Position numbers and translations under genes: made by a program. This document shows positions 55,307 to 63,692 of a DNA stretch of 64,000 bases, in pieces; within the stretch, counting starts at the first letter, position 1; each line of letters begins with the position of its first letter. Source of the stretch: Mucilaginibacter arboris (GTDB taxonomy: Bacteria > Bacteroidota > Bacteroidia > Sphingobacteriales > Sphingobacteriaceae); assembly GCF_009754915.1 (NCBI RefSeq), contig NZ_WPIK01000001.1:1-64000 (forward strand). Direction: 5' to 3'. Under the pieces are notes generated by a model that ran no database searches, was not told the DNA's origin, and saw only the letters and a program-made list of their open reading frames with translations.

Positions 55307-55342
55307 TTTTTAGAAAAAAGGTTTACCTGCAAAAGCGTTAAC

Positions 55343-56767
55343 TTAAGCAAGTTTTAAAAAATAAGCTGAAAAATTTAACAGATCACCTTCAGCAAATGCC
55401 GGGGCAAGCAGTTGCAACCCTAACGGCAAACCTTGTGCATTGTTGCCTGCAGGTAAAGAAATTGCCGGAATACCTGCCAACGAAGCCTGGACTGTAAAAA
55501 TATCTTCCAAATACATTACGATTGGGTCTTTTACAATTTCGCCGATATTAAAAGCTGCTGTTGGTGTGGTAGGCGTCAGGATAAAATCATACTTCCTTAA
55601 AATTTCATCAGTTTTATTTTTGATCAGCCTTCTTACTTTTTGCGCTTTGGCATAATAAGCATCGTAATAACCGGAACTCAATACAAACGTTCCAAGCATA
55701 ATGCGCCTTTTTACTTCTTCACCAAAACCCTCTGTCCGCGTTTTTGTATAAATCGTTTCTGTATCGGTTGCATTAGGGCTTCTGTAACCATAGTGTACGC
55801 CATCAAAACGGGAAAGGTTAGAGGAAGCTTCTGCAGTAGTTAACACATAATAAGTTGGCACTACATAATCTAAGTAAGCAAACGATACCGGTTCTACCAC
55901 ATGTCCGTCTGCCTGCAACTGTTCTATTTTTTTGCGCATCAGGTCTTTTATTTCCTGATCAACACCCTCACTTTCTAAAATTTCCTGGATATAGGCAATG
56001 CTTTTTTTACCGGTAGTTTTTAAGGAAGCCGAATAGGAAGGAACCGGGTTTAATGCCGCAGTACTGTCGTAATCATCACTGCCCGCTAACACTTCCAAAA
56101 GTAAAGCGCTGTCTTCTACAGAACGGGTAATAGGGCCAACCTGATCAAACGAAGAAGCATAAGCAATAATGCCATGGCGGGAGATGCGGCCATAAGTTGG
56201 TTTTAAACCAATAACGCCACAAAAGGAACAAGGTTGACGTACAGAACCACCTGTATCTGTTCCTAAAGCGGCCAAACATAAGTCTGCCTGAACAGCAACT
56301 GCAGAACCGCCGGAAGAGCCGCCGGATACTCTTTTTATATCCTTAAAATTTTTAACCGGGCCGTAATAAGAAGTTTCGTTAGAACCGCCCATTGCAAACT
56401 CATCACAATTGCAGCGGCCAATGATAATTACATCTTCGGCAAGCAAACGTTCTATTACCGTAGCCGAGTAAACAGAAGTAAAGCCTTCCAGTATCCGCGA
56501 TGATGCACTTACCTGATGTCCTTTATAACAAATATTATCTTTTATCCCAATGATCATACCGGCCAGGCGGCCAGCTTTTCCTTCTTTTAATTTTTGGTCG
56601 ATAAAAGAAGCATTGCGCAAAGCTTCTTCATCAAAAACCTCGTTAAAGGCATTTAAGTTTTTGTGCTGATTTATTCTGTCCAGGTAATATTGAACCAAAG
56701 AAACAACAGTAATTTTATCATTTCTTAAATCGTCCTGAACTTCTTTGAGAGAAGAATAAAATTTCAT
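55343..56767 (-). CDS. gatA: Glutamyl-tRNA(Gln) amidotransferase subunit A
   Basis: 474 residues of the amidase-signature family. GatCAB turns Glu-tRNA(Gln) into Gln-tRNA(Gln). The Ser-cisSer-Lys triad is K76 (IGIKDNICYKG), S151 (VSGGSSGGSAVAV) and S175 (GTDTGGSVRQPCSFCG). Length and order match GatA and not a generic amidase. gatB and gatC are not in the window. A TC-type motif copy (56600-56613) encodes NASFID near residue 52. Confidence 0.95.
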   Translation of the reverse strand: MKFYSSLKEVQDDLRNDKITVVSLVQYYLDRINQHKNLNAFNEVFDEEALRNASFIDQKLKEGKAGRLAGMIIGIKDNICYKGHQVSASSRILEGFTSVYSATVIERLLAEDVIIIGRCNCDEFAMGGSNETSYYGPVKNFKDIKRVSGGSSGGSAVAVQADLCLAALGTDTGGSVRQPCSFCGVIGLKPTYGRISRHGIIAYASSFDQVGPITRSVEDSALLLEVLAGSDDYDSTAALNPVPSYSASLKTTGKKSIAYIQEILESEGVDQEIKDLMRKKIEQLQADGHVVEPVSFAYLDYVVPTYYVLTTAEASSNLSRFDGVHYGYRSPNATDTETIYTKTRTEGFGEEVKRRIMLGTFVLSSGYYDAYYAKAQKVRRLIKNKTDEILRKYDFILTPTTPTAAFNIGEIVKDPIVMYLEDIFTVQASLAGIPAISLPAGNNAQGLPLGLQLLAPAFAEGDLLNFSAYFLKLA

Positions 56768-56780
56768 AAGGGCGCCAATA

Positions 56781-56825
56781 TAAAAAAACTTACTGTAATA
56801 GATTCAAACATCTTAACAGTAAGTT
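56781..56825 (-). terminator. Terminator downstream of the tatA pair
   Basis: AACTTACTGT (56787-56796) and ACAGTAAGTT (56816-56825) form a perfect 10-bp stem; the minus-strand exit is TTTTTTTA. It separates the tatA genes from gatA. Confidence 0.78.
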
Positions 56826-56881
56826 AATTTATAGCTATTGCTTTAGCAGGCAATACGTTCCAAAAGTAATTAAACAAGAAC

Positions 56882-57103
56882 TTATAAAGTTGTTGTTTCG
56901 TCCCTGCGCTCGGTAGTTGTAGAAGCAGGATTGGTTGTAGTAGTATGATTGGTTGTAGTGGAAGTTGGCTCGTTTGAAGCATCTTTAAACTCCTTTACGC
57001 CTTTTCCTAAACCTTTCATTAATTCAGGGATTTTTTTTCCTCCAAACAACAATAAAACTACTGCTAATATTAAAATGATTTCTGGTGCACCTAATCCACC
57101 CAT
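56882..57103 (-). CDS. tatA: Sec-independent translocase subunit TatA/E (copy 1)
   Basis: 73 residues. One membrane helix (about 5-23, [19 protein letters not shown]) with the [21 protein letters not shown] amphipathic helix characteristic of TatA, then a Thr-rich tail. TatA polymerises with TatC to form the twin-arginine pore. It is 26 bp downstream of a second, longer tatA-like gene. tatC is 23 kb away. Confidence 0.93.
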   Translation of the reverse strand: MGGLGAPEIILILAVVLLLFGGKKIPELMKGLGKGVKEFKDASNEPTSTTTNHTTTTNPASTTTERRDETTTL

Positions 57104-57129
57104 GATATTTATGATTTAATGGTTAATAT

Positions 57130-57486
57130 TTAATTAATTTCGGTAGAATTTGAATGCGGATGATTTTCTGAAGGATAAACAGTTGGGCGTGGCGTAATTT
57201 CAGGCTGATCAAGCGGACTAACATCAGGAACCGCAGCCGTAGTTGTGGTTGTAGCAGCGTTAGTAGTTGGCTCCTGATTAATTTTAACTTCATCAAAACT
57301 GTTGATCTGGTTATGAATTTCCCTTTTTACACCTTCCGAAGCATCTTTAAACTCACGGATGCCTTTTCCTAAGCCGCGTGCAAGTTCCGGCAATTTATTG
57401 CCTCCAAAAAGAAGCAGCGCTACACCAAGGATCAGGATTAGTTCCGGTGTGCCTATATTTAAAAACAAATAAACTGGATGTAACAT
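57130..57486 (-). CDS. tatA: Sec-independent translocase subunit TatA/B (copy 2)
   Basis: 118 residues with the same layout as its neighbour: a membrane helix (GTPELILILGVALLLFGGNK), then KLPELARGLGKGIREFKDA, and a longer C-terminal tail rich in Thr, Ala and Pro. No TatB-specific Glu before the hinge is obvious, so it is better called a second TatA. The two genes share a promoter upstream of this one. Confidence 0.9.
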   Translation of the reverse strand: MLHPVYLFLNIGTPELILILGVALLLFGGNKLPELARGLGKGIREFKDASEGVKREIHNQINSFDEVKINQEPTTNAATTTTTAAVPDVSPLDQPEITPRPTVYPSENHPHSNSTEIN

Positions 57487-57505
57487 AACTTTTATTTTTA
57501 ATGAA

Positions 57506-57513
57506 CAAATATA
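57506..57513 (-). promoter_or_regulatory. Promoter of the tatA pair
   Basis: Minus-strand TATATTTG (-7, TAnnTTTG) with TTG at 57531-57533 (17-nt gap) as the -33 element, 20 nt before the ATG of the longer tatA. One of the better Bacteroidota promoter matches in the window. Confidence 0.62.
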
Positions 57514-57541
57514 AACAATAATTAATATAACAATTCAAAGC

Positions 57542-58810
57542 TTAATTCTCTGCAATCCAGCTTTGCGGGTTCTGTGGTGTAAAGCCTTTCCATAATTCAA
57601 AATGGACTTGTGTATCTCCGCTTTCAGGATCAACACCAGCCACACCAATTGTTTGCTTCAGGCTTACTTTCTGGCCTTTTGTAACACTTGCAGACCTTAA
57701 ATTAATATAGGCAGTAAAATATTCGCCATGACGGATCACAACTAAATAAGAACCATCCACATTTTCCACCTTGCTTACCTCTCCGGAAAATACCGACCTT
57801 ACTGCTGCGCCTGCATTTGTTTTAATATCAACGCCAGGGTTCTCTGTTTTAATACCTTGTATATACGTCATTCCAAACCGTCCAACAATCACACCATTTG
57901 CAACCGGCCATGGCAACCTTCCCCGGTTCCCTAAAAAATCATTCGACAGCTTTGCAGCTTCTGGTGTGGCAGACAATACATCTGTACCTTTTGAAGCTGG
58001 CTTTGCAACTGCTGCCGGTTTATTTTCTGCCTTTGCTTTTGCCGCTGCTATCCTTGCTTCTTCTGCCGCTTTTCTTCTTTCCTCTTCAATTTCCCTGCGG
58101 ATAGCGTTTGAAATTGCCCGGTTAAGCTGGTCCCTGGCCTTTTTCTGTTTAGCAATCTGGTTTTTGGTCAGCTTTTCCTGTTTACTCAGCGTATTTACAA
58201 CCTCAGCCTGATTGTCTTTTTCCTTGCCTAACTTTTCTTTCTCTTTTTCCTGGTCTATTAAAATATTATTTTTTTCCTTCTTATTATGATCGAGTTCTAT
58301 AATTTTAATATGCAGGTCTTTCTGTGTCCCTTCAATATAGCCTGCCTGCCGCCGCCTATAATCGCCAAACTGCTGCATATATTTTAACCGCTTATAAGCC
58401 TGGTTAAAATCACTCGCTGCAAAAACAAACATGAGTTTATTATAGGCACTCTGGTTACGAAAAGCAAAAAGCACCATAGCTGCATATTCTTTTTTAAGCT
58501 GATCTAACTGCGATTGTAAACTACGTACGTTGTTACTGTTGTCAGAGATTTGATGGTCCAGCAATCTGATTTCAGAATTGGCAGTTTTGATCTTTTCTTC
58601 CCGCAAATCAATCTGTGCCTTTAACAGGCTTAATTGCTTTAACGATGTTTTTTTATCACTGGAAATCCTGGTATATTCATCATTCAGCTTCTCCAGCTCA
58701 CTGGTAATTTTATCTCTGCGCCGTTTTAATTCTGCACTGCTTTGCGCAAATCCATGTATCGTAAACATTACAAAAAACAAGAGCAGTAAAGTTTTTTTCA
58801 ACTTCATCAT
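57542..58810 (-). CDS. EnvC-like murein hydrolase activator with degenerate LytM domain
   Basis: 422 residues. A signal peptide (about 1-22, ending FAQ) is followed by a long coiled coil (about 23-245) and a LytM/M23-like domain (about 295-422). The zinc-site residues of active M23 peptidases are missing: the usual H-x3-D is NPGVDI, the Y-x-H is YINL, and the HxH is QVHFEL. This matches EnvC of E. coli, which activates amidases instead of cutting murein. It follows the DUF4292 gene by 17 bp. No catalytic role is expected. Confidence 0.88.
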   Translation of the reverse strand: MMKLKKTLLLLFFVMFTIHGFAQSSAELKRRRDKITSELEKLNDEYTRISSDKKTSLKQLSLLKAQIDLREEKIKTANSEIRLLDHQISDNSNNVRSLQSQLDQLKKEYAAMVLFAFRNQSAYNKLMFVFAASDFNQAYKRLKYMQQFGDYRRRQAGYIEGTQKDLHIKIIELDHNKKEKNNILIDQEKEKEKLGKEKDNQAEVVNTLSKQEKLTKNQIAKQKKARDQLNRAISNAIRREIEEERRKAAEEARIAAAKAKAENKPAAVAKPASKGTDVLSATPEAAKLSNDFLGNRGRLPWPVANGVIVGRFGMTYIQGIKTENPGVDIKTNAGAAVRSVFSGEVSKVENVDGSYLVVIRHGEYFTAYINLRSASVTKGQKVSLKQTIGVAGVDPESGDTQVHFELWKGFTPQNPQSWIAEN

Positions 58811-58827
58811 TAGCTTTTAAGCTGATT

Positions 58828-59646
58828 TTAATTTATAAGTGTATAACCTTTTGGTTCGTTAAAAGGAGCATCCAGTGCCTGATCAAACGCTGTTTTAATA
58901 TAATGCAGATCAGCTTTAATGCTGTTTTCGCCGGATACAGAATTTATACCGATAACAGTGGGCAAAATACGGTCATCAGCCCGAATAAAACTACTGTTAT
59001 TTACATCTAAATTTTGTGCGGCCTGCTGGTTGGTTAATTTTAAGTTACTTACTTTTAAATCTGTATCAAATGTTGTTTGATAAGCAAGGCCATTCAGAAT
59101 CCCGGAAAAAACAGTATTATTCCCGCTTGTTGCCATCGTAGCATCAGGTGTAATAAATTCAGAAATGGCATTACCAATTACAATAGCTTCGACCATTTTA
59201 TAATTCATCTGCCTGCCTGTATATTGGTAAACGTAACTAAAAGGTTTTTTCAGATAAATGCTTTGCAGTTTGTTAATAATCTTAATGCTGTCGGGCGTAA
59301 TAACAGCCCTCGCTACTTCAATACCTGCAATTGCTGTAATCGAAACCCAAATCTGTTTGTTTTTTTGTATCCTGATGTTCATGGTCACATCATAACCTTT
59401 TCCATCTATTTCTAAATGAGTCCGCGCTTTGCCGGAAAAGGTATTAAAGTTGATTTGCTGGTTTTGTATAGCTGTAATTTTTTCGGTTTTGCTATTATCA
59501 GTTTTAGGGTTATCGTTTGTTTTTACAGCAGAATCTGCAACTGCTTGGCGATTAACTTGTACCAATTGTTTTTTTGCTTTACAGCTAATAAACAGCGAAA
59601 ACACTATTACTGCTGCAAGCGCTTTATTCAATATATTTTTTTTCAT
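58828..59646 (-). CDS. DUF4292 family lipoprotein
   Basis: 272 residues. The N-terminus KALAAVIVFSLFISC is a lipoprotein signal with Cys at about 22. The rest (about 60-270) is beta-rich with FNTFSGKARTHLEIDGKGYDV and SIKIINKLQSIYLKKPFSYVYQYTG, resembling the LolA/LolB-like fold that the DUF4292 family is thought to adopt. It overlaps the upstream TPR gene by 23 nt. Its place between TPR and EnvC-like genes in many Bacteroidota suggests an outer-membrane assembly task, which is inferred, not known. Confidence 0.85.
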   Translation of the reverse strand: MKKNILNKALAAVIVFSLFISCKAKKQLVQVNRQAVADSAVKTNDNPKTDNSKTEKITAIQNQQINFNTFSGKARTHLEIDGKGYDVTMNIRIQKNKQIWVSITAIAGIEVARAVITPDSIKIINKLQSIYLKKPFSYVYQYTGRQMNYKMVEAIVIGNAISEFITPDATMATSGNNTVFSGILNGLAYQTTFDTDLKVSNLKLTNQQAAQNLDVNNSSFIRADDRILPTVIGINSVSGENSIKADLHYIKTAFDQALDAPFNEPKGYTLIN

Positions 59647-61369
59647 TAATTTTCCGTTCTAAAACAGCCGAACTGCTTCCCAATTGTTTTGCTGTTTTCC
59701 AATATTTAACTGCGTTTTCTGTATCGTTTAAAAAATACAGAACATCACCATAATGCTCTGCCAGTCCTGCACTTTTTTGATTATGCCTGATGGCTTTCTC
59801 CATCCAGGTTTTTGCTTCCGGATATTTTTTTTGTTTGAAAAGGACCCAGGCAAAAGTATCCTCAAAAGAAGCATTGTCTGGCTGCAGTTCATTACTTCTG
59901 CGCGACATTTGCGCTGCTTTGTCTAACTTTTCTCCTCTTAACGATAAATAATAAGCATAATTATTTAAGGTGTAAGCATTATCCGGATTGTTGGTTAAAG
60001 ATTGATCGTAGGACGCATCCGATTGTGCATCATCTTTTTGCTGATGATAATTATCGCCCATGGCTGCGTAAACCTGGCTCAGCAACTCTTTATTGGTCGG
60101 ATTTAAGGAAATGGCATTTTTAAAATAACTTAATGCTTCTTTTACCCTGCCTTTTTGTGCATAAGCCACACCAAGTAAATAGTTGGCAACCGCCTGGTTG
60201 GGGAAAAGCGAAAGCGCTTCTTCCCCATCTTTTATTGCCTGGTCAAACTGGTTTTCGCCTAATTCCAACCGGATGATTTGCTCCCAAACAGCATAAGTCT
60301 GATCATTTAAAGTGAGGGATTTACGATAAACCGGAATAGCTTGCTGATAAGAAGCGTTTTGTACGAGCATATCGCCATACAAAGTAAAAGCACGGGCATC
60401 ATCCGGATGGGCAACCGAAATAATCCGGCTCAGTTCTAAAGCGCTCGATTTAGCTTCCGGATCCGGGAACCTGGGAAAATAGCCCGAAATGATGCGAAGT
60501 TTTTCTTCAATTTTTAATGATGGAAAGGCAAATGCGGTTTTTAGCTGGTTAAAACAAGCAGCGTAATCTTTTTTATCACGGTAAACATCTGCCAAAGCCA
60601 AATGGACCAAAGCATTATCTGAATCGATTTTCCCTGCGCTTTCTAAAACTTTTAAAGCTTTATCATTCTGATTATTGGAATTATACAACTCACTTAATTG
60701 CAGGTAAGGACGGATTTCCTGCGGATTTTCCCGGATCAACTCTTCCAGATCTTTTGTTGCCAGGTCCAGCTTTCCTTGTTTCAGGTAGATTTTTTGTTTG
60801 CCAAAAATACTTTCCTCATTTTTTCCAAACAGCTTTTCCTGCTGGTTATAAACGGCTAAAGCTTCATCATATTTTTTATCAAGCACAAATGCACGTGCCT
60901 GATTGGTATAATAATCAGGTTTATCAGGATTAAGCCTCACCAGTTCCTTAAATACATTTTCCAGTTTGGGTATATCGTTAATCTTTTCATAGTTACCGGC
61001 AAGTGCCAGCCAATACCATTCATTGTCCGGGTTTACGGTTACCGCTTTTTCTAAAAGCTGCCTTGCCTCAGCATCCTTATTTTGGTTGGTGCGGATGCGT
61101 GAAAGTTCATACATGCCGGCATCATTTGCAGGATCTATTTCTAAAACCTGTGAAAAAAGTGTTGCCGCCGCCGAAGCGTTTTCCATTGTTTTTTCGCGCA
61201 GTGCCTGGTAAAAAAGCTCATCAACCAACACACTGTCCCTTCTGGTTAGCGGCTTGCCCACTACCATCACCATGCTGTTTTTATCGGTGTTTTTTTTGTG
61301 TTGTGCAAAAGTAAACCCTGGAAACAACAGCCACGCTAAACCAAAAACCAGTTTCCCAACTTTTATCAT
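59624..61369 (-). CDS. Tetratricopeptide repeat protein, exported
   Basis: 581 residues. A signal peptide (about 1-22, ending FAQ) precedes about 14 TPR-like helical pairs spread from 45 to 570, with repeated patterns such as YELSRIRTNQNKDAEARQLLEKAV and YLLGVAYAQKGRVKEALSYFKNAI. TPRs mediate protein-protein contacts. It lies 2 bp behind dut and overlaps the DUF4292 gene, so it belongs to one transcription unit. Motif copies (60133 and 61272) lie inside. The partner is unknown. Confidence 0.88.
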   Translation of the reverse strand: MIKVGKLVFGLAWLLFPGFTFAQHKKNTDKNSMVMVVGKPLTRRDSVLVDELFYQALREKTMENASAAATLFSQVLEIDPANDAGMYELSRIRTNQNKDAEARQLLEKAVTVNPDNEWYWLALAGNYEKINDIPKLENVFKELVRLNPDKPDYYTNQARAFVLDKKYDEALAVYNQQEKLFGKNEESIFGKQKIYLKQGKLDLATKDLEELIRENPQEIRPYLQLSELYNSNNQNDKALKVLESAGKIDSDNALVHLALADVYRDKKDYAACFNQLKTAFAFPSLKIEEKLRIISGYFPRFPDPEAKSSALELSRIISVAHPDDARAFTLYGDMLVQNASYQQAIPVYRKSLTLNDQTYAVWEQIIRLELGENQFDQAIKDGEEALSLFPNQAVANYLLGVAYAQKGRVKEALSYFKNAISLNPTNKELLSQVYAAMGDNYHQQKDDAQSDASYDQSLTNNPDNAYTLNNYAYYLSLRGEKLDKAAQMSRRSNELQPDNASFEDTFAWVLFKQKKYPEAKTWMEKAIRHNQKSAGLAEHYGDVLYFLNDTENAVKYWKTAKQLGSSSAVLERKINEKKYIE

Positions 61370-61371
61370 TT

Positions 61372-61806
61372 TTACTGTACGCCTGTATGGCCGTACCCTC
61401 CTGCGCCCCTTAATGTTTCACTTAATATTTCAACTTCGTTCCAATCAATTTTTTCATGTTTTGCAATGACTATTTGTGCAATCCTGTCGCCATTGTTTAT
61501 AGCAAAATCAACATCCGAAAAATTGATCAGCAATACTTTAATCTCTCCGCGATAATCAGCATCAACCGTTCCCGGAGAATTAACAATACCAATGCCATGC
61601 TTAAACGCTAAACCGCTTCTCGGCCTGATCTGCGCTTCAAACCCAACCGGTAATTCAATAAAAATCCCTGTCGGAATTAACTGCCGCTGCATGGGTTTTA
61701 AAACAACTGCTTCTTCCAGGCTGGCTTTTAAATCCATGCCTGCTGCATGTGCTGTTTCGTAAGCAGGAAGGCTATTGTTTGATTTGTTGATGATCTGAAT
61801 GTTCAT
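61372..61806 (-). CDS. dut: Deoxyuridine 5'-triphosphate nucleotidohydrolase
   Basis: 144-residue trimeric dUTPase with all five motifs: [42 protein letters not shown] and the C-terminal [10 protein letters not shown]. It cleaves dUTP to dUMP and keeps uracil out of DNA. Its start overlaps the last 35 nt of the flippase gene, and the TPR gene follows 2 bp later. Confidence 0.97.
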   Translation of the reverse strand: MNIQIINKSNNSLPAYETAHAAGMDLKASLEEAVVLKPMQRQLIPTGIFIELPVGFEAQIRPRSGLAFKHGIGIVNSPGTVDADYRGEIKVLLINFSDVDFAINNGDRIAQIVIAKHEKIDWNEVEILSETLRGAGGYGHTGVQ

Positions 61807-63307
61807 TTTTTTTAACTAATAAAAGAAGCTCTTTGCGCTCGGCAAATAGTGCTGCTGCTGCAAATAAAATTAAAAACAGGTTGCCAATAATCAAATTTCG
61901 ATGAAAAACAGTAAACGATAAATATACAATTACTACCGATGCCAGCAGATAGGCAACATTTTTTTTAAGATGATAAGGAATTGGATAATTTTTTTGGCCG
62001 AGGATGTAGGATAAAACCATCATGGTTGCATAAGCAATGAGCGAAATCCAGGCGGAAGCGATGTAACTATATTTTGGGATAAAGATGATATTTAAAATGA
62101 TGGTTAAAATAGCGCCAATGCCGGAAATATATAAACCGTATTTAGTTTGATCAGAAAGCTTATACCAAACAGATAGGTTCATGTAAATACCTAAACTCAC
62201 ATAACCGAACAATAAGATAGGGACCACTTTTAAGCCAGACCAATATTGATTTTGAAGTGCAACGCTTCCCCCCCTGACGAAATATTTCAGTAACTCGATA
62301 TTAGCTGTTAATGCAACTGCAATTAGCGCTACTACAATTACAAAATAATCCATGATACGGGAATAAGTTTGTCCGGAATTTTTATTTTTAGCATGACTAA
62401 AAAAGAAAGGCTCTGCACCTAATCTAAAAGCTTGAACAAAAAGGCTTAAAAATAGTGCGATTTTAGCACAAGCACCATAAATGCCTACTTCCTGATCACT
62501 AATTCTTGCTGGCAATAATTTATCCAACATAATCTTATCCAAATTCTCATTAATGATAAATGAAATATTGGCGACTAAAATAGGCCAGCTATACAAAACC
62601 ATTTCGCCAAACATTTTAACATCAAACCGTAGCTTTAATTTAAGTATTTCTGGTAATAATAAAATTAAAGTTAGCAAGCTTGCCAACAGGTTTGCCAGAA
62701 AAACATAGCCAACCCAAAGTGGCCTGTACCATTGCTCTATTAATCCCGCACCGGACAAATGATGTTTAATGATAAACGGAGCACCGTATAGGAAAAATAG
62801 GTTTAGGCCGAATACACAAATGATATTTAGAAATTTAATAATTGAATAACGAAACGGCCTTCCGTCTGCCCGTACTTTAGCAAAAGGGATAACACATAAA
62901 GCATCAACAACTAAAATATAAATAAAGCATTTTACGTAAAAAACATAGTCGGCCGCTTTTTTATCAGTTCCGCCATTTAGCCATAACGCGATGCTATCAG
63001 CATAAAAAAAAGTAAATAAAAAGAATAGTATTGCAGCAGTTGCTACGGTAATAAAAGAATTGTTGTATACTTTGTCTTTCCTATCTTCCCGCTTATTTAA
63101 ATAGCGAAAAAAAGTAGTTTCCATTCCAAAAGACAGCACGGCATTAAGCATGGATGCCCAACTATACATTTTAGTAAATACACCATAAATTTTAGGCGAT
63201 AAAGCATGAACCAAAATGGGTGTAAGTATAAAGTACAGCGACCTTGATATAATGGTGCTTACACCATAAACAGCCGTTTGGCCGGCAAATTTTTTTATTG
63301 TTGACAA
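61772..63307 (-). CDS. Polysaccharide flippase (Wzx/MOP family)
   Basis: 511 residues with about 14 membrane helices, the MOP-exporter pattern. [23 protein letters not shown] is the N-terminal signature of Wzx-like proteins; [22 protein letters not shown] is a typical middle helix pair. It would flip lipid-linked sugars across the inner membrane. It overlaps dut by 35 nt. No other polysaccharide genes are adjacent, so the substrate is unknown. Confidence 0.92.
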   Translation of the reverse strand: MSTIKKFAGQTAVYGVSTIISRSLYFILTPILVHALSPKIYGVFTKMYSWASMLNAVLSFGMETTFFRYLNKREDRKDKVYNNSFITVATAAILFFLFTFFYADSIALWLNGGTDKKAADYVFYVKCFIYILVVDALCVIPFAKVRADGRPFRYSIIKFLNIICVFGLNLFFLYGAPFIIKHHLSGAGLIEQWYRPLWVGYVFLANLLASLLTLILLLPEILKLKLRFDVKMFGEMVLYSWPILVANISFIINENLDKIMLDKLLPARISDQEVGIYGACAKIALFLSLFVQAFRLGAEPFFFSHAKNKNSGQTYSRIMDYFVIVVALIAVALTANIELLKYFVRGGSVALQNQYWSGLKVVPILLFGYVSLGIYMNLSVWYKLSDQTKYGLYISGIGAILTIILNIIFIPKYSYIASAWISLIAYATMMVLSYILGQKNYPIPYHLKKNVAYLLASVVIVYLSFTVFHRNLIIGNLFLILFAAAALFAERKELLLLVKKNEHSDHQQIKQ

Positions 63308-63346
63308 ATTTTGAAGTTGGTTAAAGCTGCACGAACATTTAACAGA

Positions 63347-63637
63347 TCAAGGCAGCGGGTTCTTTTTTACAACTTCAAAATTACGATAGTTTTTCATTTC
63401 GCCTTCCTTGCTTTCTACCTGTTCTACGCGTGCCGTGTCCGGCCCTTCGTGGCACCACTCTAAAAAAGATACAATCATGGGCGCATCTCCTTCAGCTTCT
63501 ACGTAAACAGAACCATCTTCTTCGTTCTTTACAAAACCTTTTATCCCTAACTGATCGGCAACGGCCTTTGTTGTTGCCCGGTAAGATACGCCCTGCACCT
63601 TGCCGCTAACTTTTATATCGAGATGTTTTTTAACCAT
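63347..63637 (-). CDS. acyP: Acylphosphatase
   Basis: 96 residues from the ATG at 63637; a TTG six codons upstream lies in an iterated motif copy and is less likely. The family's catalytic Arg is in GKVQGVSYRATTKA and the Asn in GFVKNEEDGSVYVEAEG. It hydrolyses acyl phosphates such as acetyl phosphate. It is 39 bp upstream of the flippase gene on the same strand. Confidence 0.93.
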   Translation of the reverse strand: MVKKHLDIKVSGKVQGVSYRATTKAVADQLGIKGFVKNEEDGSVYVEAEGDAPMIVSFLEWCHEGPDTARVEQVESKEGEMKNYRNFEVVKKNPLP

Positions 63638-63649
63638 GCTTCTTTTATC
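63636..63649 (+). repeat. Iterated motif copy (TC type)
   Basis: ATGCTTCTTTTATC followed by GCCCAAAAAACAGC, overlapping the acylphosphatase start codon by two bases. Confidence 0.7.
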
Positions 63650-63692
63650 GCCCAAAAAACAGCGTTGGCAAAGTTAAAAAAAGCAACTTTTA

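Noticed and set aside
55998-56011. ATGCTTTTTTTACC in gatA and similar near matches (for example 11128, 10301, 20355, 17896, 42017)
   Set aside because: They differ from the core at one or more fixed positions and are not counted among the 38 copies.
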